A stretch of 64,000 bases of DNA from positions 372,501 through 436,500 of the forward strand of contig JBAMJR010000079.1 of NCBI GenBank assembly GCA_038501785.1, given 5' to 3'. The translations under genes and the position numbers were made by a program. Origin of the DNA: Myoxocephalus aenaeus. Taxonomy: Eukaryota > Chordata > Actinopteri > Perciformes > Cottidae. The notes beneath the pieces are model-generated. The model worked only from the letters and a program-made list of their open reading frames with translations. It did not search any database and was not told the DNA's origin. Positions 13,001 to 23,112 of this stretch are shown one piece after another. Numbering within the stretch: the first letter of the stretch is position 1; each line of letters opens with the position of its first letter.

Positions 13001-15408
13001 TAGTCATTAGACTTGTCTACAGCAACGTAACCTTCAGCAGGTTAAGTTGCTGTAGACATTAGACTTGTCTACAGCAACGTAACCTTCAGCAGGTTAAGTT
13101 GCTGTAGACATTAGACTTGTCTACAGCAACGTAACCTTCAGCAGGTTAAGTTGCTGTAGACATTAGACTTGTCTACAGCAACTTAACCTTCAGCAGGTTA
13201 AGTTGCTGTAGTCATTAGACTTGTCTACAGCAACTTAACCTTCAGCAGGTTAAGTTGCTGTAGTCATTAGACTTGTCTACAGCAACTTAACCTTCAGCAG
13301 GTTAAGTTGCTGTAGTCATTAGACTTGTCTACAGCAACGTAACCTTCACCAGGTTAAGTTGCTGTAGTCATTAGACTTGTCTACAGCAACGTAACCTTCA
13401 GCAGGTTAAGTTGCTGTAGACATTAGACTTGTCTACAGCAACGTAACCTTCAGCAGGTTAAGTTGCTGTAGTCATTAGACTTGTCTACAGCAACGTAACC
13501 TTCAGCAGGTTAAGTTGCTGTAGTCATTAGACTTGTCTACAGCAACGTAACCTTCACCAGGTTAAGTTGCTGTAGTCATTAGACTTGTCTACAGCAACGT
13601 AACCTTCAGCAGGTTAAGTTGCTGTAGTCATTAGACTTGTCTACAGCAACGTAACCTTCAGCAGGTTAAGTTGCTGTAGTCATTAGACTTGTCTACAGCA
13701 ACGTAACCTTCACCAGGTTAAGTTGCTGTAGTCATTAGACTTGTCTACAGCAACGTAACCTTCAGCAGGTTAAGTTGCTGTAGTCATTAGACTTGTCTAC
13801 AGCAACGTAACCTTCACCAGGTTAAGTTGCTGTAGTCATTAGACTTGTCTACAGCAACGTAACCTTCACCAGGTTAAGTTGCTGTAGTCATTAGACTTGT
13901 CTACAGCAACGTAACCTTCAGCAGGTTAAGTTGCTGTAGTCATTAGACTTGTCTACAGCAACGTAACCTTCAGCAGGTTAAGTTGCTGTAGTCATTAGAC
14001 TTGTCTACAGCAACGTAACCTTCAGCAGGTTAAGTTGCTGTAGTCATTAGACTTGTCTACAGCAACGTAACCTTCACCAGGTTAAGTTGCTGTAGTCATT
14101 AGACTTGTCTACAGCAACGTAACCTTCACCAGGTTAAGTTGCTATAGTCATTAGACTTGTCTACAGCAACGTAACCTTCAGCAGGTTAAGTTGCTGTAGT
14201 CATTAGACTTGTCTACAGCAACGTAACCTTCACCAGGTTAAGTTGCTATAGTCATTAGACTTGTCTATACCTTCACCAGGTTAAGTTGCTGTAGTCATTA
14301 GACTTGTCTACAGCAACGTAACCTTCACCAGGTTAAGTTGCTGTAGTCATTAGACTTGTCTATACCTTCACCAGGTTAAGTTGCTATAGTCATTAGACTT
14401 GTCTATACCTTCAGCAGGTTAAGTTGCTATAGTCATTAGACTTGTCTATACCTTCACCAGGTTAAGTTGCTATAGTCATTAGACTTGTCTATACCTTCAC
14501 CAGGTTAAGTTGCTATAGTCATTAGACTCGTCTATACCTTCACCAGGTTAAGTTGCTGTAGACATTAGACTTGTCTATACCTTCACCAGGTTAAGTTGCT
14601 GTAGTCATTAGACTTGTCTATACCTTCACCAGGTTAAGTTGCTGTAGTCATTAGACTTGTCTATACCTTCACCAGGTTAAGTTGCTGTAGTCATTAGACT
14701 TGTCTATACCTTCACCAGGTTAAGTTGCTGTAGTCATTAGACTCGTCTATACCTTCACCAGGTTAAGTTGCTGTAGTCATTAGACTTGTCTATACCTTCA
14801 CCAGGTTAAGTTGCTGTAGTCATTAGACTTGTCTATACCTTCACCAGGTTAAGTTGCTGTAGTCATTAGACTTGTCTATACCTTCACCAGGTTAAGTTGC
14901 TATAGTCATTAGACTTGTCTATACCTTCACCAGGTTACGTTGCTGTAGTCATTAGACTTGTCTATACCTTCACCAGGTTAAGTTGCTGTAGTCATTAGAC
15001 TTGTCTATACCTTCACCAGGTTAAGTTGCTGTAGTCATTAGACTTGTCTATACCTTCACCAGGTTAAGTTGCTGTAGTCATTAGACTTGTCTATACCTTC
15101 ACCAGGTTAAGTTGCTGTAGTCATTAGACTTGTCTATACCTTCACCAGGTTACGTTGCTGTAGTCATTAGACTTGTCTATACCTTCACCAGGTTAAGTTG
15201 CTGTAGTCATTAGACTTGTCTATACCTTCACCAGGTTAAGTTGCTGTAGACGGTTTATATTTTGGCAGCTACAATATTTGGGGTCAAATAATAATGTTAC
15301 CTTATATTCCCAGTTGTAAGTTTCTTTTCTTGTATGTTACTGTGTACTTTGTACATGTTTGATCTAATTTACCTTTAATGGAGTCAAGCATTTGAATGAG
15401 TTTTGGAT

Positions 15409-15452
<44 letters not shown>

Positions 15453-18396
15453 CTCTTGGGACAAAAAGGAGCTTGACTTAACTCACAATAATTATGCAAT
15501 TTTTCAGGATAACGATATTGCAATGACACTAGTGTGTTCAACCCACAATGAAATGAAAGCTAACTGGTAACTGACCCTTCACTAAGCCCCGCCCCTCTAA
15601 CGCAGACTGGCCAATCACAGCGTCCGACAGCTATGCTGCTCAGACTGAATGGTTTCAGTGTAAGTTCATGAGCTGCATGGTATATATTCTATATTAAATC
15701 TGTGTACTACATCTTTTATCAACCACAAAGCTTTGCTCTGGTTTCAGGGACTTGGCTGAAGAAGGGCGACTGTGGCTCAGCGGTGAGCAGGTCGTCCTTC
15801 AATCAGAGGATCGGCGGTTGGATCCCCGGCTCCGCTAGCCCATGTGGATGTGTCCTTGAGCGAGACACCTAACCCTCCATGTCTCCGTAGCTGCTCTATG
15901 TATGCATGTTGATAATCTGATGAGCTCCTTCATGGTGCTCCTCTCATCAGTGAATGATGTCATGAAGCGTTAAAGCGCCTCGAGTGGTCGGGAGACTAGA
16001 AAAGATCTCTACAAGTACGGGACCATTTATAGGTTTAGAACCACTGCTGTACATCACTGATGACGGAGACAATGGAATATACAGCAGACTAGGAATAACA
16101 TTTAAAATGTAAAATACTTCAGATAACGTCATTTAAAACATTTGTACTAAGAGGCAAAATATGTCTTCATATACAAATTAAACCACCAATAGTAGGTTTA
16201 TAGAAATGTCTTTTCTACTAAATAAGATTACATTTCAAATCAAATCATACACCAGAGATTAGAAACAAACATGTGAAAGGTCCCCATCATAATGCAGCAC
16301 AGCTCTGTGGCTCTATGAGAGAAACACCTCCTCTTCATTAAGGGTTCACAGTAAAGCTTTCCTTCACAGGGTGGACCTCTAGGATCAGAGACTAGCTCCA
16401 GAACCAGACTGACCTCAGAGGCTCGCTGGTCTCAGGCCTGTGATCCTGCTCAGGAATCTCATTGAGGCAAAAACAAAGCTAGTGAAATGGAACAACATGT
16501 GGTGAATATTTATATCAACTCCTTTAAGAATCGCAGATGTCTACCTCTCTCACTCTCTCACACTCACGTATTTATTGACCTTTTTCCAACACGTTTTAAC
16601 CAGAGAAAAGAAAAGCTCACCTCATTTACGGTGTTGTTCTGCTCTTTCTTTGCGTGCTTATCGTTGCCATTGTTCTCTGCCTCTGTCTGTGGCTGCAGTC
16701 ACACAATGGAGGAGACGGAGAGACAAAGAGGGAGAGCGTGAGGAACGTGACTTCTGGTCAAAACGCAGACTGACCCGACATGGTAATATGGGTTCGGAAA
16801 CGTTATGAGGATCTGGCCACATCTCAGTGTTCCTTTTGAAAATCAACTCACGGCACAACGTTAGTGTCGGTCTAGACCGTTGTGTTCATCAGCCTCACGT
16901 CAGTCTGTGATTCACTTATTTGTAATGAAGCCGTCTCATCGATGGGGACATTTAGTCTTTCCCCCACTTCATAATTCAATGTCCTTTGGTTCAACTCTTT
17001 TCTGGGCTGGCACAAATCTGAAGTGAACATCAGAATTTAAAAGTTGTGTTTTTATTTGACTGCATGTAGAAAAGTGCTCCATTACAGAGATTAAATCACC
17101 TGAGCTGTGACCGGAGATCAGTCTCAGCCTTCAGCCCTGAACTCAAAACATTTGGAACGACCAACGTAATTCATTCCCAGGGTGCTTCAGAGGAACCACA
17201 GCCAACAGGAACCAATCAGAACTCGTCTTTACTTTAGCTGCTCGTTTGCCGCACTGACCGCTGCATCGTGGGTATTTCTGCGTCTGACGTTGCAGACGAA
17301 CTTAACTAAAAGATTGCAATTTGCATTGCGCCCCATTGTGATGACTTGTAGTGGCCTGGTGGGCAAGTTAAAGACCAGGGGCAGCCCAGAGACCAGGCCA
17401 GCAGGCTCTGGTGTGGTGGGCCCAGATTAATATGCAGTTATGACAAAGGAAGCCTAGAAACAGATGGAATGTATTGTCTGACTAGGCTGGTCACAGGAAG
17501 CGAACATGGAAATACTTCTTGCGGTTCAAGGCAGTTGGAAGCTGAGCTGCTCTGCTCTTTGTTGCCTGGTAACAACACTCATAGCTCCAGGAAGTAAACA
17601 CTGAAACCGGTAGAGACTCTGCTTAGTGATGCAACCATCTGCTGATGACATGGCTGACATCTTGAATAGATGACAGTAACCTTAATGGGCCATGTTACTC
17701 CATAGCATGAGACACAGTGAACTGATAGCAGAGATGAACAGTAACGGATCAAAGGCCATCAGAAGATGCCGTGCCTTAAACAATCTGGTTCTGTACAGCA
17801 GGCTGAGCCTCACCAGGGGACTCAGCCGGATCTCCAGCGAGTCCTTCAGCCTGGCATCCCTGCGGGAGGCCGGTGCGTCCGTCACAGCTGCAGCCGCCGC
17901 CGTGCGGGAGGACGAGCGCCGCGTGGTCCGGCCCGGGGAGCGGGAGCGGCTGCGACGGCGGCCCGGAGAGCGGGACCGGGACCGGGACCGGGTCTGGAAG
18001 CCCGAGGCGTTCTGAAGGAAAACGGCAATTGAGCCATAAAGGAGAGATTGCAACCGTTAATAACAAGCGGGTCTTGTTTTATAGGAGGAACAGAAAAGAC
18101 ACAGCCTACCTCATCTTTATAATATGAAAGAAGAGGCTGAAGAGCATTCCTACAAATCATTCATCGGGCTGCACGATCAATCACATGCAGCCAGATGTAA
18201 AGAGACGAGTTCAGCTCGCTACCTTGATGTCCTGCTCCTTGAGCTCCAGCTCGGTGCCGTCCTTGTAGATCACGGTGTAAAGACTACTTTTGGCATCGAA
18301 GGCCAGCACCTTGACCTCGTAGTACAGGTTGCTGCCCGGCCAGCGGCCCATCACCATGTCACCACTCTGATACCTCACAGCAGCTGGCATCTTCAT
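4018..18396 (-). CDS. LBR: Lamin B receptor / delta14-sterol reductase, ten exons, 3' end off window
   Basis: Inner nuclear membrane protein that tethers heterochromatin and B-type lamin and also reduces the C14 double bond of sterols in cholesterol synthesis. Coding exons on the minus strand: 18396-18223, 18011-17814, 12644-12437, 9034-8838, 8260-8206, 7664-7470, 6141-6038, 4726-4601, 4460-4292 and 4098-4018. All inferred borders are GT-AG and all phases join without a stop, giving about 502 residues; vertebrate LBR is about 615, so roughly 110 C-terminal residues lie left of base 1. Domains in order: N-terminal Tudor (GRWPGSNLYYEV, YKDGTELELKEQDIK), RS-rich segment (residues about 59-124), low-complexity Ala/Pro linker, then the ERG4/ERG24 reductase fold with its first signature (YDFFKGRELNPR). 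The second signature lies in the missing exons. The paralogue TM7SF2 lacks the Tudor/RS region, so LBR is the clear assignment. The next gene upstream on the same strand is ENAH. Confidence 0.95.
4292..4460 (-). CDS. LBR: LBR exon 10
   Basis: Acceptor tctgttcctcag, donor C|GTAAGC. It encodes EAILTTMDLMHDGFGFMLAF, then GDLVWVPFTYTLQAYYLVSH and PNQLSLPAVAAIVTLK. HDGFGFMLAFGDLVWVPF is one of the most conserved blocks of the sterol reductase family, lining the sterol/NADPH pocket. It ends in phase 1. Confidence 0.96.
4601..4726 (-). CDS. LBR: LBR exon 9
   Basis: Acceptor tttgttttcag, donor GTACGC, 42 codons in phase 0. The peptide begins CLINFAMALAEMKLQRLEAP and continues with [20 protein letters not shown], matching the NLVMLLAEMK...[20 protein letters not shown] membrane hairpin of mammalian LBR. 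Confidence 0.95.
4727..6037 (-). other. LBR intron 8, no feature recognised
   Basis: About 1.3 kb. 5150-5800 is AT-rich with two weak minus-strand open frames (5147-5395, 5463-5666) of no recognised family. A CTCF-like string CCACCAGAGGGTGCGA occurs at about 4980-4995. Confidence 0.6.
6038..6141 (-). CDS. LBR: LBR exon 8: ERG4/ERG24 signature 1
   Basis: The acceptor (cttcacag) precedes 6141 and donor GTGAGTT follows 6038. The peptide NVAYDFFKGRELNPRI then FDLKFFCEMRPGLIGW is nearly identical to mammalian LBR and contains the first sterol-reductase family signature (YDFF-x-GRELNPR). Confidence 0.95.
6245..7475 (-). repeat. Minisatellite built from the LBR exon 7 / intron 7 junction
   Basis: Units of 15 and about 29 bp. 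On the transcribed (minus) strand they read GAAGCTC then CGGTAAGAG, AGTAAGAG, GTTAAGAG or ATTAAGAG, or the GGGAGGAAGCTCTG of the exon end. The true junction GGAAGCTCTG|GTAAGAGAAG at 7470 is the edge copy. About 19 further exact GGTAAGAG copies lie downstream of it by eye. Confidence 0.93.
7470..7664 (-). CDS. LBR: LBR exon 7, flanked both sides by splice-site-derived minisatellites
   Basis: Acceptor tctgttcctcag precedes 7664; donor GTAAGAG follows 7470. It encodes FFSVVVSALAVAAALQQEVD then LTYIHSHFLQLATASFLVSV and YLYVRSRYAAMEHLALGGSSG, the second to fourth membrane stretches of the reductase. The HSHFLQ element matches the mammalian YSHFLQFALAA. Tandem arrays on both sides repeat the exon's own acceptor and donor contexts, so the exact donor used could be one of several near-identical copies; 7470 gives the SSG|N junction expected from homologues. 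Confidence 0.92.
7660..8062 (-). repeat. 45-bp minisatellite repeating the LBR exon 7 acceptor
   Basis: About nine units. Each carries, on the minus strand, CTCTGTTCCTCAGGGTTC, the same string as the genuine exon 7 acceptor at 7664; one copy has CCCCAG in place of CCTCAG. Confidence 0.92.
8206..8260 (-). CDS. LBR: LBR exon 6 (short)
   Basis: A 55-bp exon, acceptor ctctccag and donor GTGAGTC, encoding LSEGMPLRSGEKLKYRTN plus one base of the next glycine. It matches the conserved VEGTPLIDGRRLKYRLNG loop of LBR. Too short to stand out as an open frame; placed by phase and homology. Confidence 0.9.
8458..8756. repeat. 59-bp minisatellite, about 5 copies (LBR intron 5)
   Basis: Units of agagtagaggcagctaccag followed by cttctctgggttcagtgatg and ctatcctgctggagact, nearly identical to one another. 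Confidence 0.92.
8838..9034 (-). CDS. LBR: LBR exon 5: first transmembrane segments
   Basis: The acceptor (ccctcctcag) precedes 9034; donor GTAAGTG follows 8838. It codes for two hydrophobic segments, AYFWLLFLPAWVLFLVLQV and ALGFVMLWILFQVLLYMLPV, separated by a loop with NPSLTSFPPALPPLEAFWDA that matches the PSLLNFPPPLPALYELW loop of mammalian LBR. The exon ends VGK in phase 0. Confidence 0.93.
9460..12322. mobile_element. Harbinger-like element with long inverted ends, inflated by a minisatellite
   Basis: The left end GGGCCCTGTTTCTC(G)TACCTGGCT at 9460 is repeated in inverse at 12322 with one mismatch in about 24 bases. At about 9690 a short plus-strand peptide MANKLRGTSFYFSDEKQEMI resembles the Myb/SANT-like accessory protein of PIF/Harbinger elements, but it breaks after about 23 codons. 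No transposase was recognised. Flanks do not show a clear 3-bp target duplication. About 1.6 kb of the 2.86 kb is the 28-bp array at 10463-12041. Confidence 0.6.
10463..12041. repeat. 28-bp minisatellite, about 56 copies (LBR intron 4)
   Basis: Unit acaggaagtcatgaggatgt + gaggacgt, with ggatgt/tgatgt and gagaac/gaggac/gagctc variants interspersed. Each unit has an ETS-like CAGGAAGT core. Confidence 0.95.
12437..12644 (-). CDS. LBR: LBR exon 4: nucleoplasmic linker with Ala/Pro hexamer repeat
   Basis: Acceptor cttcgttcag precedes 12644; donor GTTGGT follows 12437. It has 69 codons plus one base (phase 1), which joins the next exon as ...DFGGKIG-AYFW, equivalent to mammalian EFGGVPGVF. The conserved island GRYNLRRRK corresponds to the mammalian YSLRPRR element. 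Between them is an Ala/Pro-rich tract encoded by a GCNGGA-type hexanucleotide repeat, so the linker length is probably polymorphic. The donor is only moderate (G|GTTGGT). Confidence 0.86.
12846..15251. repeat. Palindromic minisatellite, 52-bp then 43-bp units (LBR intron 3)
   Basis: Left part (to about 14270) has 52-bp units in which ctacagcaacgtaacct and aggttaagttgctgtag form a 17-bp-arm inverted repeat around a 5-base loop. Right part has 43-bp units lacking the left arm (tctataccttcaccagg). About 27 and 23 units respectively. Confidence 0.95.
15412..15452. repeat. (TAA)n microsatellite
   Basis: About 13 uninterrupted ATA/TAA triplets in LBR intron 3. Confidence 0.95.
15764..16030 (+). 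mobile_element. tRNA-derived SINE
   Basis: The head has Pol III A-box-like TGGCTCAGCGGTG and B-box-like GTTGGATCCCC spaced as in a tRNA. The body has tgtccttgagcgagacacc and the tail gagtggtcgggagactagaa then ctacaagtacgggaccattt, the layout of a widespread fish SINE. The middle is diverged. Confidence 0.75.
16031..17813. other. LBR intron 3 remainder, no feature recognised
   Basis: Unique-looking, about 1.8 kb. Short open frames (for example 16487-16808, 17182-17430) have no recognisable domain or splice logic and are judged non-coding. Confidence 0.6.
17814..18011 (-). CDS. LBR: LBR exon 3: arginine/serine-rich segment
   Basis: Acceptor ttttccttcag precedes 18011 and donor GTGAGG follows 17814; 66 codons, phase 0 at both ends. 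It begins NASGFQTRSRSRSRSPGRRR and carries a second RSRSRSPGR block and a SSSR stretch, as in the RS region of LBR that SRPK and CDK1 phosphorylate to regulate chromatin binding. It ends LEIRLSPL, matching the conserved VKLTPL element that follows the RS region in mammals. An alanine run lies in the middle. Several antisense open frames over this GC-rich exon are composition shadows. Confidence 0.9.
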
Positions 18397-18399
18397 CAC
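18223..18399 (-). CDS. LBR: LBR exon 2: start codon and Tudor domain
   Basis: The acceptor (cttcag) precedes base 18399 and the donor GTAGCG follows base 18223. The first ATG is at 18396-18394 and a second in-frame ATG two codons later is closer to the mammalian start (MP...); either may be used. It encodes 58 residues of Tudor domain including GRWPGSNLYYEVKVLAFD and LYTVIYKDGTELELKEQDIK. In LBR this fold binds chromatin (methylated H4K20 and HP1 partners in mammals). It ends in phase 0. Confidence 0.94.
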
Positions 18400-18729
18400 C
18401 TGAAGACGGGTAGATACTGTGTTAATCCCCAAGGGGAAGTGGGTTGTCAGGAGGAAAGACATGGAGGAGAGAGAGAGAGAGAAAGAGAGAGAGAGAAAAG
18501 AGGTAGGAAGGAAGCGCAGTGAGTAGAAAAGCAACGTACATTTTGCATCACATGAATAAAGGCTTTTTTTATACTTATTTATTGCAGCGTTTCCCCTACC
18601 GTTATAATAGGGGGGCGGGGCGGCGTCATTTTCGTTTCTCTTTCCTATAAACAGGTCTGCACCTCGTTCTGTTATTAAACTAAACGGACGCATGTTGTTA
18701 TCTTATCCACACACAGCTTGTCATTTCTG

Positions 18730-18730
<1 letters not shown>

Positions 18731-18806
<76 letters not shown>
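18731..18806. repeat. (CA)n microsatellite
   Basis: About 38 CA dinucleotides in LBR intron 1. A (GA)n stretch sits just before at 18464-18496. Confidence 0.97.
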
Positions 18807-18807
<1 letters not shown>

Positions 18808-18872
18808 CGTGAAAAGCAGACCGCTATATCTGCGTTTTAAACGCTCCCAGGGTGAAGATGCAACAGCAGAAC

Positions 18873-19289
18873 AACCAGAGCAGCTCTCTGATCACAGAGC
18901 AGCTCTCTGAACACAGAGCAGCTCTCTGATCACAGAGCAGCTCTCTGATCACAGAGCAGCTCTCTGAACACAGAGCAGCTCTCTGAACACAGAGCAGCTC
19001 TCTGATCACAGAGCAGCTCTCTGATCACAGAGCAGCTCTCTGAACACAGAGCAGCTCTCTGAACACAGAGCAGCTCTCTGAACACAGAGCAGCTCTCTGA
19101 ACACAGAGCAGCTCTCTGATCACAGAGCAGCTCTCTGAACACAGAGCAGCTCTCTGAACACAGAGCAGCTCTCTGATCACAGAGCAGCTCTCTGAACACA
19201 GAGCAGCTCTCTGAACACAGAGCAGCTCTCTGATCACAGAGCAGCTCTCTGAACACAGAGCAGCTCTCTGAACACAGAGCAGCTCTCTG
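18873..19289. repeat. 19-bp minisatellite, about 21 copies
   Basis: Unit agagcagctctctgaacac / agagcagctctctgatcac. The two variants alternate in irregular blocks. Open frames on the minus strand (SESCSVIRELLC) follow from the repeat and are not coding. Confidence 0.95.
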
Positions 19290-19574
19290 TTATTTACAGA
19301 CAAAGTTTGAGAACCACTACTTTAAGTGTTTGTGTCGTCGCCGCCTGAAGCTGTAAACCTAGGAAACACTGTATTGAGAAAACTGTCAATGCAGAGTGAA
19401 GAGAATGATGCACTGAGACAATGGAGGCATTGTTATTGCAGCTCTTTTCTGTTTCCATACAGTGCACAGAAGCCAGCATGAGCTCTACTTCAACAATGAC
19501 CACAGAGCGTCTGCTTCTCCACGGCTCACTGTCACTCCTCTCTCTTGGCAATTACACAGTCTGTCCACTGCCTA

Positions 19575-20425
19575 GAGCACGCACTACTGATGTAGGGCAC
19601 GCACTACTGATGTAGGGCACGCACTACTGATGTAGGGCACGCATCTACTGATGTAGGGCACGCACTACTGATGTAGGGCACGCACTACTGATGTAGGGCA
19701 CGCACCACTGATGTAGGGCACGCACTACTGATGTAGGGCACGCACTACTGATGTAGGGCACGCACTACTGATGTAGGGCACGCACTACTGATGTAGGGCA
19801 CGCACCACTGATGTAGGGCACGCACCACTGATGTAGGGCACGCACCACTGATGTAGGGCACGCACTACTGATGTAGGGCACGCACTACTGATGTAGAGCA
19901 CGCACCACTGATGTAGGGCACGCACCACTGATGTAGGGCACGCACCACTGATGTAGGGCACGCACTACTGATGTAGGGCACGCACTACTGATGTAGGGCA
20001 CGCACTACTGATGTAGAGCACGCACTACTGATGTAGGGCACGCACTACTGATGTAGGGCACGCACCACTGATGTAGGGCACGCACCACTGATGTAGGGCA
20101 CGCACCACTGATGTAGGGCACGCACTACTGATGTAGGGCACGCACTACTGATGTAGGGCACGCACCACTGATGTAGGGCACGCACCACTGATGTAGGGCA
20201 CGCACCACTGATGTAGGGCACGCACTACTGATGTAGGGCACGCACTACTGATGTAGGGCACGCACTACTGATGTAGGGCACGCACTACTGATGTAGGGCA
20301 CGCACTACTGATGTAGGGCACGCACTTACTGATGTAGGGCACGCACTTACTGATGTAGGGCACGCACTACTGATGTAGGGCACGCACTACTGTTGTAGGG
20401 CACGCACTTACTGATGCAGAGCACG
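19575..20425. repeat. 20-bp minisatellite, about 42 copies
   Basis: Unit cactactgatgtagggcacg with ccactg/tactg variants. Exactly 20 bp over most of its length, with a few 21-22-bp units near the ends. Confidence 0.96.
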
Positions 20426-20789
20426 CAGATGTGATTAACTTGGCATTCATCCTCTGCATGGAAATCAGCACCCAGCATGTGAAGTCACTGCTCTTCATCA
20501 AACGCTCTGCAACAAGAAAGCCTGGACCGCTCCACAGCCTGCAAGCTAACTGATGGTGTAATTCACACAATAAGCATTGAGGTCTGAGGAGAAGTTCAGG
20601 AGATATTTAAGGTGCGTCAGAGAAGCAGAGGCTCTCAACATTCCTTTACCTGTTGTGCCTCAGGAGAGGACACGGAAAGTTGCCTGTTATTCATTTATTT
20701 ATTCAATTTGATGATTTTAGTTAGTTTGTTAACAAAAATAAATATATAAGTTGAAGACTATCAGTTCGTACTTTCTTCTTAAACCTAAT

Positions 20790-21028
20790 GATCTAGAGAA
20801 GACAAATCCCGAGATTGAGTCCGACTCAGATTGTGAGGAAACGGTCGTGGCGAAAAAAGGCAGGAAATTCAGCTTTCACGATGAGTGGCTGCGCGAGTTC
20901 ACCTAAGATTGTAGTGTATGCATTTATTGTCAAAGTATTTATCAGTAATACAGTGAAAATGACAGGGAAACTTTGCAAGTCGATTTATAGTGTGCGCCCC
21001 TAAATGTTCTGCTTGCGCCCCTAAAATT
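20790..21028 (+). mobile_element. hAT-like remnant, left part (interrupted by a piggyBac element)
   Basis: A plus-strand frame reads PEIESDSDCEETVVAKKGRK then FSFHDEWLREF and stops, resembling the start of hAT transposases that have a basic FQ/FHDEWL motif. The matching right end appears to be 23015-23062, which ends GGAGCCCTG. Bases cgcccctaaaatttt at the left breakpoint and taggggccact at the right look like one broken sub-terminal region. The left terminus was not found. Confidence 0.4.
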
Positions 21029-23018
21029 TTAAGTTAGCCCTTCGTCCACTGAGCCCGCGGTTTCGCGTGGTGACACTTGAAACTTTTCTCTAAGTTTCTA
21101 AAATATTCACAGCACCCCGATAATACATCGCAAAAATATAATTTTACGTCTGGCGGAAAGAGACGGCTTCCTGCTTCCGGGTGCCTGCCCAGGCAGAGCC
21201 CAGCATAATTTTAACATCATCAAGCAAGCGAAAGGGCAGCAGTGTGTCATCTGACGCTGAAAAAAAATAAAATAAAATCCTTCTCTGTGATTAGTTGAGT
21301 CATATGTCCGTCGCCATTTCGTGAACTAAACAACCAATGTACACTCAGGAAAATCTCAAAAGGACAACCCACTTGTACAGCATGTACACACTACAGTTTA
21401 CAATCAACATCATGACGACAAAGAGATTCAACACGGAGGAAGCAAAGCGCATGATTCTGGAGAGCAGCGAGGAGGAGGACGACGCGTCGTCAGAGCTCGA
21501 AGGCTTTAGTTCTTCTGAGGAAGATGGGTAAGTGTAGTTACTAAACTTTGTTACGTGTCTGTAAGGCTGCATGGTGCAAACTAGTAATGTGTACAAACTA
21601 GTAATGTGTACACTGTGCACGAGAGCCAGCCACGCGGTGCACACTGCTGTTCACGTTACTACGTCATGATCTGAGTAATGTTTACACACAATCTGCTTTG
21701 TACAACACTCTGCTTCACGTTACTACCACTAATATTTATACATCCAATGCGGAGCACTATGCTAAAATTACTACCAGTGTCATGATCTGAATAATATTTG
21801 CACATCCAATGTGGAGCATTCTGCTCAATCGTTACGTCATCTTTCTTTCAACTGACTAGTCTTGATTTATTTTACAGAGAGGAGCACCAGCCGCCCCGAC
21901 CAGCCTGGCCAGCAAAGAGGCAGCGTGTTGGACGGCAACTACCACGACCAGCAAAGAGGCAGCGCGTTGACCGACGACTAAAAACACCATCTCCAGCAAA
22001 CAGGGCGCGTGCTGCCCGGCGACCTCAGGCCAGATCAAGAAAGACAGCAGCACGTGCACCACCTGCACCTACGCTGTCCTGGAGGACGGATGAAGACCCG
22101 GACACTGCTCCCCCCGTCATCAAGTTCCAGCCCGGACACCAGGTCCACATGTCAGTGCCACAGCAACACCCATTGAACTCTTCAAACTGTTCTTCCAACT
22201 AAGTCCACGGTGGGTCGCAGGGTTTGCGAGCTTTGCAGCATGAAGAAAGTGAGCAAAGACACGGCGTGGAAGTGCGAGGCGTGTAACGTTCCCCTCTGCC
22301 TGCAGCTGAACAGAAACTGTTTCCATGACTGGCATGCCATGGCATGAGGATATGCCATTGAAGCATATATACTTGTATATTGTAAATGGTCTAGTCTTTG
22401 TTCTGTTTTATATTTCTGAATATATATTCTGTACATATTTTCATTTTTTTTTATAATACATATTTTTATTAAAAAAAAAAAAAAATTGTTGTGATGGTCA
22501 TTTTTCATTTGCACACACTCCCTGAAGCTTTATCTGCACTATGAAGTCATTTCTCAGTCCCATTTTTATCATTTTGGTGAAAGCTGTGAAAGACCATATT
22601 TCTACTCAAAAAACGATAATAAAAACTTTAGTTTTAGACATTTATTTACATGTATCTAACATTTTATTCATATATTTCACTGCTTTTGTGAACCTAAAAC
22701 CTTTGGTAAACCAATTGCCATCACCTAAACAGAGTCACCACCTGAGTAAAGTTAGGTTTTTTCAAGCGATATGAAGAATTTCCAAAAATCGAGATTCCAT
22801 TTTTCAGCTTTAGTGTCATATTATAAAGTTTTTTTCTTTACACTTTTGCCTTACGACAATGGTGCCTCATTATATAGATAGCTGAGATTGTTCTGCAATT
22901 TATGATGTAAAACATGGGTATATATCTTATATGCAAGTGCCTTAAAAGGTGAATCTAAGAAAATTATGTCAAATCGAGAAAATCGACTGAAAATGACCTC
23001 CAGTGTGCAGTGAGTTAG
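21029..23018 (+). mobile_element. Internally deleted piggyBac-like element
   Basis: A TTAA at 21029-21032 and a TTAG at 23015-23018 bracket the element. Exon-like 21412-21531 encodes MTTKRFNTEEAKRMILESSE and an acidic tail, ending at a GTAAGT donor. An acceptor (tttacag) near 21877 leads to a basic Arg/Pro-rich stretch. After a frameshift near 22150, PGPHVSATATPIELFKLFF marks the entry to the DDE domain, but the next bases jump to the C-terminal zinc ribbon (22204-22349): CELCSMKK, WKCEACNVPLC, CFHDWHAMA, stop. The entire DDD catalytic core is gone, so the copy cannot move itself. A polyA-like stretch follows at 22470. Inverted termini are not obvious. Confidence 0.72.
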
Positions 23019-23062
23019 GGGCCACTGTGCTCCTAGTAAAAAAAGTTAGTCTGGAGCCCTGA
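23015..23062. mobile_element. hAT-like right end after the piggyBac insertion
   Basis: Read in reverse it begins CAGGGCTCCAGACTAAC, a hAT-style terminus, then actaggagcacagtggcccc. It would join the left remnant ending at about 21028 if the piggyBac element is removed. Confidence 0.4.
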
Positions 23063-23112
23063 TAACAACTGGTTATGTGTGCGAGTGAAGTACCCTTCTA
23101 GTTGTTGGACTG

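Noticed and set aside
15764..15850. Functional tRNA gene from A and B box-like motifs
   Set aside because: No cloverleaf can be completed, the acceptor stem is missing, and the sequence continues into a known SINE-type body and tail.
17692..18160. Plus-strand GC-rich frames opposite the RS exon
   Set aside because: Shadows of the LBR RS exon; the minus frame has matching splice phases and a conserved peptide, the plus frames have neither.
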